Below are positions 30,411-39,190 of a stretch of 39,345 bases of DNA, piece after piece. The stretch is from assembly GCA_030824555.1 (NCBI GenBank), contig JAVBXK010000116.1, positions 1-39,345 of the forward strand. The letters run 5' to 3'. The stretch is from a bacterium. Lineage in GTDB: Bacteria; Pseudomonadota; Gammaproteobacteria; Burkholderiales; Burkholderiaceae_C. The stretch's first letter is position 1. Each line of letters starts with the position of its first letter. Position numbers and translations under genes: made by a program. The notes beneath the pieces were generated by a model that saw only the letters and a program-made list of their open reading frames with translations, made no database searches and had not been told where the DNA came from.

Positions 30411-33017
30411 CTACTTGTCGCGCAAGTGGCCAGATCGAACCCGATGGAGTGCCGCGACGACTGCATCACGAAAAGTGCTTTCTAGCTTGGCGGCGTTTGC
30501 TTCGACAAAGTCGAGATACTCCTCGCCGCCATGAACTTCGCGCGTCCTATCGAAGATGCGGTCCATGTCCATACACCGGTACGCAGTTAGAGCGAAGTCC
30601 TCCGGTGCCCAAGAAGGCGAAGTCAAGAACACCTCAACGAGCTCGCGCCGCGCCGCTTTGCACTTGTCCCAGTCAAGGAAGGGGATGAACCGTAGCAGAT
30701 CGGGCACCTCATCCTTCGCTGCGAGTTCCCGGTACACGATGGGAAAAGTAGCAGCAATCAGCGAAGACAGGGGCAGCCGACGCGCGCGAAACGTAGCTGG
30801 CACGAGACGACCTGCTGCGGCAAGTGCATTGCCCAAATTCACACTTTGAGCGGAGTACATCAGGCTGGCGCAGGCGTTCGCGCCTTCGGCTGACATTTCC
30901 AGGCTGTAGCGCGATGTGAGTGCTTCAGCTATGTCGACGATGAAGAACACGAACTGCGCCCGAGTTGCGGGAGAGCAGTTGTTCATCGCTACCAGGTTAC
31001 GGCTTACGACCTGCGAAGGCACCAAACTGCTCAGGCCTGTGAGAGCAACCCAACTTACATTGATGCGAGTGCCGAGCACGTCGAACAGGTAGGCCACGAC
31101 CTCGGCTTCGTCGACGCCCATAGGCTGTGGAAGGCAGCGCTCAAGCGCCAGGGTCGCCAATTCATCGCTTGTGCGGTCGTCACTGATCCTTATAAGACGG
31201 AACATCGCCGCAAGAAACGGATCGAGCGACATGCGGACGTTCTTGACCGCCCACAACAACTGTTCAACGCCTTCGACAGGTACACGGGCGAGGACGGCAT
31301 CAACGCTGAGAAGCGTCCTGCGCTGTGAATCGTTGGCGCTTCTGAGAAGTCCAAGCAGGTATTTGCCGGCGACATCCACACTGAGCTGAGGTTCGGCAAG
31401 AAGCCAGCGAACATCGTCTAACGCCGGACTCAACGTCGCTGCTAAGAATGCGTCCCGATCTGAAGAAGCAGGGGTTTCCAGCAGCGTTTGACGAAGACTG
31501 TCGATTGCCCCGATCTCGTTGGCTCGAGTCGTAAGTGGCTGGAAGAAGCCGTGCGCACGGAAGCCGCTCGCAGCGCCCAGATGACGAACCTCCGCCAGAA
31601 GCTCGTCCTCGTCAAGCGCGCCGATCAGTTGCGCGGCAAGCGGCAGCTGCTCATCCCACAGCAACAGCGGCAGCAACGACGAAGACAACGCCATGGCGTC
31701 CGCTTGCGAAAGCGAGGGCAGTGCATCTGCTAGCTTGACCAGAAGGTCGGGCGCGAGGGCGGTCTGCTCGGCCAGTCGGCCGCCGACCGATATCAGCCTG
31801 GCAAAGGTCGTCGGATCCGCATGCTTCAGCGGCGGCAGGGCATGTTCAAAATTCTCTCCTAGGCCGGCGGCGACAGCCGGCACGAGCGTATCTATGGCAC
31901 CGGATTGATCCTCGACGCCCAGAAGCGCGATGGCCCCAGCAGGGTGTAGTCGCGCGAGCTGCTCGACGGCATCGAACACGAATCCGAAGTCGCGTTGCGA
32001 ATAGACCCCGCGCATCTTGCGCACGAGGGCACTGATGTAATCCCAGGCCTCCGACTCGCTCAGCGTCGTGATGGCTCGCTGGGTGGCACTTCGAAGCAAC
32101 GGAACGAGTTCGAGCGCCACGCTTGGATTCGATGACATCCGTGAGTTCGCAATGTCCAGCAGCCCCAGCGCGGCCGTCGGCGCGCCGTCCAGCTTGTCGC
32201 GGAGCTCTTCCCATAGCATCGCGATCCTCAGGGCCGATGCCGTGTCGTCATCCTGTTTCCCAACGATTCCGAGCTGTCGGTCGGTCATCAGCCTGGGAAA
32301 TGGATCTTGGAAGACCCTCTCGAACATGGTCCCGGTCCAGCGGTGACGCGCATCGTGCGTGGCCTGGCCGTCGACCCTGCGTCCGGGCCAGTCTGAAAAC
32401 CTGAATTTCGCGTCCTTCGGGGCAAAAACCAGATCGAAGAACCGCCCTTCAACCTTGCGCGGCGAAAGTGCGAACGTCGAGAAAGCAAAACGCGCTCGAA
32501 TGGACGGCCACAGCGCGGTCAAGAGACGGAGGGCCACCAGTTCAGGATCTGGGGCGTCGAAGACCGCAATAGGCTTGGTATCTTCCAAGAACATTGCCTC
32601 CATCAGCTCCTTTGCGCGGAACTCCGGCACCGGGCTCAATGGCGATGGCACGGAAGGCTTGAAGTCGGTTGATCGAGCTTCGACGGAAGCGCCATCCTGG
32701 TCAAGCAGGTTTAGAAACGAGCGGATGTTGTCGCTCGATGCCCAAGCTGACGTCGGGATCAACAGGCTGCATGTGCGGACGCAGCCTGCGCGTGTGACCG
32801 TCAGGTCCTGCCAGGTTCGAGCCAGCACGTAGTGCGAGCCACCGGGGAGGGGGTACCCGGTCAGGTAGGGGGCAAACTGCTCCCCAGGCCGCAGGGGCCC
32901 AGCGACATCCGACAGCTGATCGATCGTCGACTGGTCTGCCTTCGACAGCATGATCGAAGAGCTGAGCAGTTGATGCCCTTGTCGATAACCGTGGACCTGC
33001 TGGTCGATTGAAATCAC
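30411..33017 (-). CDS. GAP1-like large protein of a GTPase-centred conflict system
   Basis: 868 residues from GTG 33017. The first 130 residues (IDQQVHGYRQGHQLLSSS, then GPLRPGEQFAPYLTGYPL and YVLARTWQD) match GAP1 N-terminal domains, which start with a QxxxGYxxGHxLL motif. A middle domain (about 130-290) contains RARFAFSTFALSPR and FDLVFAPKDAKFRFSDW, and a very long helical C-terminal region follows. GAP1 (GTPase-associated protein 1) is defined by its operon association with paired GTPases; its biochemical role is not established. The frame is open to ATG 33077, but that start lies 52 bp inside the preceding gene and before the family motif. GTG 33017 is 5 bp after its stop. Last gene of the operon. 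Confidence 0.85.
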   Translation of the reverse strand: MISIDQQVHGYRQGHQLLSSSIMLSKADQSTIDQLSDVAGPLRPGEQFAPYLTGYPLPGGSHYVLARTWQDLTVTRAGCVRTCSLLIPTSAWASSDNIRSFLNLLDQDGASVEARSTDFKPSVPSPLSPVPEFRAKELMEAMFLEDTKPIAVFDAPDPELVALRLLTALWPSIRARFAFSTFALSPRKVEGRFFDLVFAPKDAKFRFSDWPGRRVDGQATHDARHRWTGTMFERVFQDPFPRLMTDRQLGIVGKQDDDTASALRIAMLWEELRDKLDGAPTAALGLLDIANSRMSSNPSVALELVPLLRSATQRAITTLSESEAWDYISALVRKMRGVYSQRDFGFVFDAVEQLARLHPAGAIALLGVEDQSGAIDTLVPAVAAGLGENFEHALPPLKHADPTTFARLISVGGRLAEQTALAPDLLVKLADALPSLSQADAMALSSSLLPLLLWDEQLPLAAQLIGALDEDELLAEVRHLGAASGFRAHGFFQPLTTRANEIGAIDSLRQTLLETPASSDRDAFLAATLSPALDDVRWLLAEPQLSVDVAGKYLLGLLRSANDSQRRTLLSVDAVLARVPVEGVEQLLWAVKNVRMSLDPFLAAMFRLIRISDDRTSDELATLALERCLPQPMGVDEAEVVAYLFDVLGTRINVSWVALTGLSSLVPSQVVSRNLVAMNNCSPATRAQFVFFIVDIAEALTSRYSLEMSAEGANACASLMYSAQSVNLGNALAAAGRLVPATFRARRLPLSSLIAATFPIVYRELAAKDEVPDLLRFIPFLDWDKCKAARRELVEVFLTSPSWAPEDFALTAYRCMDMDRIFDRTREVHGGEEYLDFVEANAAKLESTFRDAVVAALHRVRSGHLRDK

Positions 33018-33022
33018 AACGT

Positions 33023-33874
33023 TCAGAACCCTAATACCCAAGCGACAGGCAGGGTCAGATCCGGGTTCTTCTGCCATCCACCGTTCGCTTCTTGCGTCGC
33101 GACCCAGCCATGGCCGTCCATACCTGCTTCTAGATATTCTGCTCGGAACGCGTCGTCTGCCGTCAGATCGCCGCCGACGATGCTCAAGCCAAAGACCTTC
33201 ACTTCCAGTTTTTGCGTGTCAGCCAACTTCCCGGCCAGCATCGGGTACTCGCGCTTGATATAGGCCACTGGACCCTGCGCGAACTTGCCGACGTCGACCG
33301 CGTCCCACGCAGCGACCACCAGCGACAGCCGAGGATTCGTACCATCGGGCCGCTTCTTCAAGGACAGTTCGAGGAAACGAACCATCTCGCACAACATCAC
33401 CTGCGTCGGTAGCGTCACCTGGTCTTCGTTATGCCCAAATCTCTGAAGCAGGGCTCGAGACACAACCCAGTCAAGCGGCCTCACGTTCAGATCGGAGCCA
33501 ATACGCACGAATAGCAGCGCGCCGTCGGCACCCTCCAGTTCGTTCATCCACTCGGTCGGGATTTCAGAGCTGATGACCGCTTTGCGCCACAGCTCTCCGT
33601 GCACGTCGGGTAACAAGATGTCCGCCTCAGCGCCCCCCGCCGCAGGTGCCACCGTTATCTCAAAGTCTCTTCGGCCGTCCGTCACCTGAGTACGAGGCGC
33701 GAAGTGCCCTTGGAAGAGGTGATCTGCCGTATCGAGGACAAACCGAATGTCGTCGGGTTGACCGACCGCAACCAACGCGCCTTTGCGCGCATCCAGCGCC
33801 GACCAGAGCCGGCCGATGAAGTTGGTTTTGCCCGAGTCGGGCCCGCCAAGGAGTACCATGGCCCGCCGCGTCAT
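33023..33874 (-). CDS. GTPase of the DO-GTPase1 type (conflict system)
   Basis: 283 residues: a P-loop at 10-17 (GGPDSGKT) close to the N-terminus, switch II as LLPDVHGE, and VVAAWDAVD at the place of the base-recognition NKxD motif. It carries LEGADGALLFVRIGSD and ends VAWVLGF. The arrangement fits the double-GTPase-1 family found next to a second distinct GTPase and GAP1 proteins. GGAGG precedes the ATG by 5 nt, and the ATG overlaps the stop of the other GTPase (ATGA). Likely part of a signalling relay in a defence response; this role is predicted, not shown. Confidence 0.82.
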   Translation of the reverse strand: MTRRAMVLLGGPDSGKTNFIGRLWSALDARKGALVAVGQPDDIRFVLDTADHLFQGHFAPRTQVTDGRRDFEITVAPAAGGAEADILLPDVHGELWRKAVISSEIPTEWMNELEGADGALLFVRIGSDLNVRPLDWVVSRALLQRFGHNEDQVTLPTQVMLCEMVRFLELSLKKRPDGTNPRLSLVVAAWDAVDVGKFAQGPVAYIKREYPMLAGKLADTQKLEVKVFGLSIVGGDLTADDAFRAEYLEAGMDGHGWVATQEANGGWQKNPDLTLPVAWVLGF

Positions 33875-34887
33875 TGGGACCTCCTATGGCTCAGGTAGGC
33901 GCGCTCATCGCTTTCAGGCTCAGTCACTGGCCAGAATCTCGACGCCTCGAGCTGCTGCGCAACCGTCTCGTTGATGAGATCGACCAAGCCGGACCCCGGC
34001 TCGAATTCAGCATTGTCGGAGAACGGTGCGACTGGCGCAACGGTTGCAACCACCTCATGCTTCCAAAGCTCAGCACGAATGCGTTCGATTACCGGCGAGG
34101 ATATCTCTGCCTGGTCCCGATGCGTGACGGCCAGCAGCATGCGTGGCAGTGCTTCGCCCAGCATTGCTCTCAGGCGCCCAGCCAACTGACCTAGACGGCT
34201 TATCACACCTTGTCGCAGTTCGACGCTTTGCAGGGTACGGCCGTCGACAACTACCCAGAGGACATCCGCCGCCCTGAGAAAATCAAACCGGTCTGCGCGC
34301 GAGGTGGCCACTAAATCCTTAGTCCACTCGCCCGGCAGGTCGGGCAAGGCCAAGTCTACGCACCGACCGTCAGCATCTCGCTTCAGCCTCAGATGAAGAA
34401 AACCAGGCTGTCTGTCGTCAGCCATTTCGGTGTGAACCGTCATCTGATCCGGCAGTTCGCCGCCATTCCAGCGTCGTGCCCCGCGCGATATTTCCTCGAA
34501 GGCCATAAGGCTGCAACTGTCCGCGTACGACCAGCCAGTCAGCCGGTCATTAGATGCAAGTAGGTACAGGCTGGCGAGGCATGCGGTCTTTCCCGACTCG
34601 GGGTAGCCAAGGATGCCCACGACGGTCACGTACTTGCCCGACATCATCTCGCCGATGGCAGCTGTGCCAAGCGTCGTGCTTCGAGGAAATGAAGGGCTCT
34701 CGGCAGGTGCGTCGAGAACTGGCGCACCAAGGTCGACTCCCTCACTCGTCGCCGGTCGCGCACCAGCGCCACCTTGCATCAAGCGAATAGTGGCGACTCG
34801 GTTCGGACAAGTCTCGGGATCTTTTTCAAGAGCGCAGCGCTGCGTGTCCGCGACGGTGCAGCCCTCAAAGGTGCAGGCGGCGCTCAC
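33871..34887 (-). CDS. GTPase of the DO-GTPase2 type with N-terminal Cys cluster
   Basis: 338 residues. Four Cys (5, 10, 18, 27) form a probable metal-binding knuckle. A flexible Pro/Ser linker leads to a GTPase domain with P-loop GYPESGKT (94-101), switch II LPDLPGE, and LLAVTHRD as the guanine-specificity motif. The following helices end near 310. The second GTPase is clearly not a duplicate of the first. The two form the pair expected in this system. The start is GTG at 34887 overlapping the preceding stop (GTGA); no separate ribosome site is seen, so translation is probably coupled. Confidence 0.82.
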   Translation of the reverse strand: MSAACTFEGCTVADTQRCALEKDPETCPNRVATIRLMQGGAGARPATSEGVDLGAPVLDAPAESPSFPRSTTLGTAAIGEMMSGKYVTVVGILGYPESGKTACLASLYLLASNDRLTGWSYADSCSLMAFEEISRGARRWNGGELPDQMTVHTEMADDRQPGFLHLRLKRDADGRCVDLALPDLPGEWTKDLVATSRADRFDFLRAADVLWVVVDGRTLQSVELRQGVISRLGQLAGRLRAMLGEALPRMLLAVTHRDQAEISSPVIERIRAELWKHEVVATVAPVAPFSDNAEFEPGSGLVDLINETVAQQLEASRFWPVTEPESDERAYLSHRRSQ

Positions 34888-35918
34888 AGCAATGTCGGCT
34901 CAACAACTACGAGGCGGAGGAGGCCTGCCTCAAGCAGTGCACGCGCACCCCATTCTTCGCTTGATCGTTCAATCGATGTGCCGTCAGCGTCTACGACGCC
35001 CGTGACGATGGCATTTAGCAAAGGGAAGACTAATGGCTGGGCAGTCGCATCGGCGGAGTCCGAAAACGCTGCCGCGACCTTTTTGCGCGACTCGCCCATC
35101 GCGGCAATCAAGCAGTTCAAGTTCAGTGAGGGGTTGGCATCAAGGCTTCGCAGCACTAACTCCCGATGAACCTCGCATGGAAGACGGCGCAAATACTGGG
35201 CAGCCTCAACTCCCGCGACAACAGCGCGCACGGGCTCATCAATGGCTTGCAGCGGCTTTTTGAGCACACGGCTGCGCGCAACCAGCGTCCACCAAAGGAA
35301 GTCGATTTCCTCACGGTCCAGCGCGGCGTTTCGACGCAAAGCCTTGATGGTCTGGCCTGTAACCTTCTTGAAGTTGGCAGAGGTCTTCGCCTCGTCGCCA
35401 TCGACAACGGCGAACGCGCCAAAGTCGTCGACCGTGGTGCGGGCCCTGGACTTATCTGACGCTTCCATGGCCCGAGCACGAACCCCCTCAAGAATCTCGA
35501 CCCGCATCGCCTCCCGCTTTGCGTCCTGCAGTGGTGGTTGAAAACTCAGGGCGGACCAAAGCGCTGTGGCAAATATGTCCGTGACCGAAAAACCTTCGAC
35601 GTTTATGTTGCTCTCCAGCATGCCGCTCACCGCCACGGCAGCGCAGATCCCCACCTCAAACGGTCGATCGCATGCAAGGAAGGACGACGAGTGCGCCTGT
35701 ACGGCAGTCTCGACCTCAGCGGCCAAATTGGCTGGGGGCGCGTCGGACCAGACTGCCGCAGCGACTTGCTGAGCGCGCTCGATTGCAGCCATCGCCCCCT
35801 TGGGCTTTGACCATGTGACAGCGAGGGCAGTACCCGCCGCGCGCCGCGAATTGACTTCATCGTCACTTGGGCTCAGCGTGCTGATGCGCATGTGTAGCGC
35901 GAGACTTTTCATTTTCAT
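34884..35918 (-). CDS. All-helical GTPase-associated protein (GASH-like)
   Basis: 344 residues, almost entirely predicted helix. It starts MKMKSLALHMRISTLSP. The centre has RTTVDDFGAFAVVDGDEAKTSANFKKVTGQTIKALRRNAALDREEIDFLWWTLVARSRVLKKPL, and later RRLPCEVHRELVLRSL. This corresponds to the GASH (GTPase-associated system all-helical) component of such operons, recognised by pattern and position rather than catalytic residues. It may be the adaptor or sensor. The first ATG overlaps the phosphoesterase stop (ATGA). A GGGGGAG site fits the second in-frame ATG (35912) better, so the true start may be two codons later. Confidence 0.78.
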   Translation of the reverse strand: MKMKSLALHMRISTLSPSDDEVNSRRAAGTALAVTWSKPKGAMAAIERAQQVAAAVWSDAPPANLAAEVETAVQAHSSSFLACDRPFEVGICAAVAVSGMLESNINVEGFSVTDIFATALWSALSFQPPLQDAKREAMRVEILEGVRARAMEASDKSRARTTVDDFGAFAVVDGDEAKTSANFKKVTGQTIKALRRNAALDREEIDFLWWTLVARSRVLKKPLQAIDEPVRAVVAGVEAAQYLRRLPCEVHRELVLRSLDANPSLNLNCLIAAMGESRKKVAAAFSDSADATAQPLVFPLLNAIVTGVVDADGTSIERSSEEWGARALLEAGLLRLVVVEPTLL

Positions 35919-37267
35919 TCTCCCCCGTCTTTGAATTGAATGTAGTGCTCGACCAGTTGTTGAATATTTTTCAATTTCCCATGGCCAACTAGCCAGTCAA
36001 ATAGATGGCGCTCGGTTGCCTGAGTCATCAGATCATCTGAATCCAAAGGAATTGCATCCAGTTCAGTTAATATCCGCAATCGTTCGCCTTCTGTGAGGTC
36101 TCGGAAGAACCGAAGCAGTAGCAGTCGGTATCCAGGCAACTCAGGCTTCACCTCTGGCTCCTTGGCATTTTCGACCACTTCCGCAACAATCTCCACGGTT
36201 GGGGTTTCGTGAGCTGCCGCTGCGGGTGGCACGGCTGCCGATACCTGATTGTGGGTCACTGCTGGGGCGACAGCGCGGAAATTTGGGCACCCGAGGACGA
36301 AGTCCGGCTCAGGCTTGCCCAAGACATTTTCGTCTGCCTCGAATCTGGTGAAGTCGGGGTTCCAAGCGCGCGGGTGGATTTTCACGGCCAACGCATCTTT
36401 TTCCGAATCCCAGTCGAATTCGATTACGTTGTAGGTATAAGCGTAAGGTTCGTTTGAGCGGGTGGGGACCGTAGCTCCCGCGGCCAGCATCATGAAATCC
36501 GTTTCACTCTCAACCTCCTCAACGTGAACGCGAGGATTGTGCTCATGTCCGGAAATTAGTATTCGCGCCCGACTCCTCAGATATTTGGCAACATCGCCGC
36601 TATCTTTGAACCAGTTCAACGGATGGTGAATCAACGCAACGATTTCCTCGCCCTTGGTCCGAGGAATTGTGAACTGCCTAGCTCCGACCATCAGTTGCGG
36701 ATTCTTGTCATCCTCCTCGCCGGTGCACAGCAGTGAGGAATTCAACCGAACGAATCGGATAAACCGACCGGGAGCCAATTCGACCAACATATTCGTGGCA
36801 TAACGACCTTCGGAATCAAGGGCGCAGTCATATCCCTCGCAAAACTTTCCGTAGTCGCTGAAGCGGGCAAATAGAACAGCTCGGTCGGCCGCACTTGAGA
36901 GAATTGCTTCATATTCGGCTGCACCGCCGGCGCGTATGGCATCCAGCATGAGCGATCCGCCTTTGGAAAGCAGGCTGCGATCCAAATCATGGTTGCCGGG
37001 GACCATCTGGATGCGAAATGACTCGCATCCGACAGCTTCGGACAGTTGGTCCAGCCAGCGCCCCGCATCCGTGTATTGATCCGCCTTGCCAGCCTGCGCA
37101 ATGTCACCAGTCACGAGGATCCCGTGGGCAACGCCGCCGGGAAGGGCACGGACGACCTCGGCAGCGTCGACTATCAGCTGAGCCTTGACGTCGTTGTTGA
37201 AATGAAGCGCGTCGTCGCGCTCCTGGCCGAAGTGGATGTCGGAAAGGTGGATGAAGCTGACTGTCAC
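35915..37267 (-). CDS. Calcineurin-like phosphoesterase with C-terminal Death-like helical domain
   Basis: 450 residues; first gene of the operon. The catalytic core (1 to about 290) carries the full metallophosphoesterase set: HLSDIHFG, VTGDIAQ, VPGNHDLD, ALIHHPLNW and ISGHEHNP. A disordered Pro/Glu/Val linker (about 335-375) leads to about 70 helical residues (378-446; YRLLLLRFFRDLTEGERLRI, later HLFDWLVGHGKL). These resemble the effector-associated (EAD) Death-like domains that recruit partners in bacterial conflict systems. The start is GTG 37267 with AGGGA 6 nt upstream. It would be the effector, cutting a nucleotide or nucleic acid once triggered; this is inference. All catalytic residues are present. 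Confidence 0.88.
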   Translation of the reverse strand: MTVSFIHLSDIHFGQERDDALHFNNDVKAQLIVDAAEVVRALPGGVAHGILVTGDIAQAGKADQYTDAGRWLDQLSEAVGCESFRIQMVPGNHDLDRSLLSKGGSLMLDAIRAGGAAEYEAILSSAADRAVLFARFSDYGKFCEGYDCALDSEGRYATNMLVELAPGRFIRFVRLNSSLLCTGEEDDKNPQLMVGARQFTIPRTKGEEIVALIHHPLNWFKDSGDVAKYLRSRARILISGHEHNPRVHVEEVESETDFMMLAAGATVPTRSNEPYAYTYNVIEFDWDSEKDALAVKIHPRAWNPDFTRFEADENVLGKPEPDFVLGCPNFRAVAPAVTHNQVSAAVPPAAAAHETPTVEIVAEVVENAKEPEVKPELPGYRLLLLRFFRDLTEGERLRILTELDAIPLDSDDLMTQATERHLFDWLVGHGKLKNIQQLVEHYIQFKDGGE

Positions 37268-37330
37268 GAACCGTCCCTAAGTATTGATTCTTCTCTTTTT
37301 CATGGTGACGCTATCGCTGCACTTCACTGA

Positions 37331-37348
37331 CGCAAATGGGAATTTGCG
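37331..37348. promoter_or_regulatory. Operator-like inverted repeat upstream of the GTPase operon
   Basis: CGCAAAT-GGGA-ATTTGCG has perfect 7-bp arms and lies about 64 bp upstream of the phosphoesterase start. Size and spacing suit a helix-turn-helix dimer. No regulator gene is adjacent. I could not identify confident -35/-10 boxes, so the exact relation to the promoter is open. Confidence 0.45.
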
Positions 37349-37692
37349 CCAGTACTGCCGTTGATTCGCCTTCAATTGGTTGCCCTATGTGAAGGTGCAA
37401 TCAGCGCCGCCATTCAGCATATTACAAGCAACGAGCGCCTCGAGCTGCGGCCCAATATGTTCACCACTAGGTGGCGGGCCACCTAGGTGTTGAGCGCCGA
37501 CGCCAAGCGCGGCCGGCGACAGGCTGCAGGGAGCCGATCAGGACTAATTTCAAGGTTACTTCGGACGGTCAGTGGGCGGCAGGAACCAGGGGTGGAGCGG
37601 GCCGTCAAGCGATCGGCGCTCAGCGGCTCGGCTTGTTATGAGGGGTCGCTCAGCCCCTGAACCCCGAACGACTCAGTTCAGCCTGAAGTCGA

Positions 37693-37720
37693 CTTTGCAG
37701 CGGTTGCAGGCCTTCGCGAC
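37693..37720 (+). repeat. Imperfect direct repeat, right of the GTPase operon
   Basis: Starts with CTTTGCAGCGGTTG, identical to 30117-30130; 23 of 28 positions match 30117-30144 in the same orientation. Confidence 0.45.
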
Positions 37721-37930
37721 GAAGCGACAAATAACCGCTTAACTGCGGAAAGCCGTAGTCGATTCCAATGCTTTGCATAGGAACGGAAAGCCCAGGTTTG
37801 CAAACCAGCGTGCCGAACTAACGGTAGGTGTGCGCCTTCATAAGGTCCTGCGTCAAGTGGGCAGCCCCATCCTGAAGTCTGGGGCGATGAGACGGTATCC
37901 TCCCTGCCACTACGAGCACACGGAGCGCTG

Positions 37931-38941
37931 ATGGGCAGCATTAACTTTGGACCGAGGGTTCTGCCAGACAACCTGACCGAGATCGCCGGCTATAAGGTCG
38001 GCCTCGCGATGTCGATTGAGGAGATTTGCGACCATCTGACCGGCACTTCGTTCCCAGACGCCGTCCGAGATGGTGAGACATCTGGCGTTCGGCTTAGGTC
38101 AGAAGAGTACGAAGATCTTTACTACAACCTACTGCACCGGATCGGGTACACGAGAGAGCTGTATCAAGGACCCGGCATCGAGCAGGCGAGGCTATTTCAT
38201 CGCTTCAAAGCTAATGCGGCTGAACTCGACTTCTACATGCAGGTCGGTTCGACGATGACTCACTTCATGGGGATCGGAATTCAATACGGCGATCCAAAGC
38301 CGACTGACCCCAGGGTGATCTTGGCTGAAGTCAGGAAGATGTTCGGCGTTCCGGGAGTCAAGATTGCGATCGAGATATACGAGATCATCAATCGCGGGAT
38401 TCAGATGAATCCGCATCGTGGCATTGGCAACGAATGGATCAACACTCTTGAGCTGAAGGGGCTGTTCAAGGGAACAGACCAACAGCCTGAGAAGGGGCGG
38501 TTCATCGACCAGAGATACATCGACTACCTGTCGAACAACCACGACCGCATTGGAGATATGCACTGGCGACAATTTGAGAAACTTACTGCCGAGTTTTACG
38601 AACGCGATGGATACAAGGTCGATCTTGGTCCCGGTAGCGGCGATGACGGAGTCGATGTCCGTGTGTGGAAACCGGATGCGAGTCCCGGCGATAGTCCGCT
38701 GTGCATCGTGCAGTGCAAGAGGCAGAAGGACAAGCTTGAGAAGATCGTCGTCAAGGGTCTTCACACCGACGTTCAGTTCGAGCGGGCTGAGTACGGCGTT
38801 ATCGTCACTACGTCAGAGTTGAGCCCTGGTGCGAAGACGACGATCTCGGCGCGTGGCTACGACATCCAGGCCGTCGAGCGAGACGGTGTCAAAGGTTGGC
38901 TGACGAGGCTTCGAACGCCGGGAACCGGCATCGTCCGGTAG
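37931..38941 (+). CDS. Mrr-type restriction endonuclease-fold protein
   Basis: 336 residues. The N-terminal 200 residues are not recognised. The C-terminal domain (about 212-325) begins MHWRQFEKLTAEFYERDGYKVDLGPGSGDDGVDVRVW and continues with CIVQCKRQKDK and YGVIVTTSELSPGA. This is the PD-(D/E)xK nuclease core of the Mrr family, with the Asp of GVDVRV and the Gln-x-Lys of QCK. Such proteins cut foreign or modified DNA. No methyltransferase accompanies it, so it is either a modification-dependent enzyme or part of a defence system with the N-terminal region as sensor. GGAG lies 6 nt before the ATG. It is divergent from the GTPase operon. Confidence 0.85.
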   Translation: MGSINFGPRVLPDNLTEIAGYKVGLAMSIEEICDHLTGTSFPDAVRDGETSGVRLRSEEYEDLYYNLLHRIGYTRELYQGPGIEQARLFHRFKANAAELDFYMQVGSTMTHFMGIGIQYGDPKPTDPRVILAEVRKMFGVPGVKIAIEIYEIINRGIQMNPHRGIGNEWINTLELKGLFKGTDQQPEKGRFIDQRYIDYLSNNHDRIGDMHWRQFEKLTAEFYERDGYKVDLGPGSGDDGVDVRVWKPDASPGDSPLCIVQCKRQKDKLEKIVVKGLHTDVQFERAEYGVIVTTSELSPGAKTTISARGYDIQAVERDGVKGWLTRLRTPGTGIVR

Positions 38942-39190
38942 TGCGCTAGCTAGCTGGTGTACAGCGTCATTTTCTCCGAATCGCATGGCCAAACGAAATC
39001 TGGACTGCCAAAGAGGTTGACTTCCGGTTTTGAGCGAGAGGACCTCCCCAAAGCAGCCCAGAGCCTTGAGCTTGAGACGTCGCTGATGCTCGCAGGGCTA
39101 CCTCCGCCGCTTCCTCCATCGGCACCAGCGCGAAGCAGGTAAGCGCACGGCCATCCCACCCTTGAAAGGATTGGTGTAAGCGGCAACGAT

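Larger units (their letters stand above)
37268..37930. other. Divergent intergenic stretch between the GTPase operon and Mrr-like gene
   Basis: Besides the CGCAAAT dyad it contains CTAGGTGG/CCACCTAG (37467-37486, 4-nt spacer) and one copy of the 28-bp repeat (37693-37720). An eight-codon frame starting MKKRRI ends just before the phosphoesterase ribosome site. Longer frames here (such as 37678-37971 minus) have no ribosome site and antisense overlap. At 663 bp it is long for a simple promoter region. Confidence 0.5.

Noticed and set aside
37239..37318. Eight-codon upstream ORF before the phosphoesterase as a regulatory leader
   Set aside because: It starts with ATG and stops before the ribosome site, but has no Shine-Dalgarno of its own; too short to support.
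37678..37971. 97-codon minus-strand frame between the GTPase operon and Mrr-like gene
   Set aside because: It overlaps the Mrr-like start, has no ribosome site, and its sequence is not protein-like.
39139..39145. A second GTAAGCG as the true IS66 end
   Set aside because: The copy at 39176 is at a more usual distance from the TnpA start and continues into a typical inner sequence; the outer copy may be chance or an older IS end.
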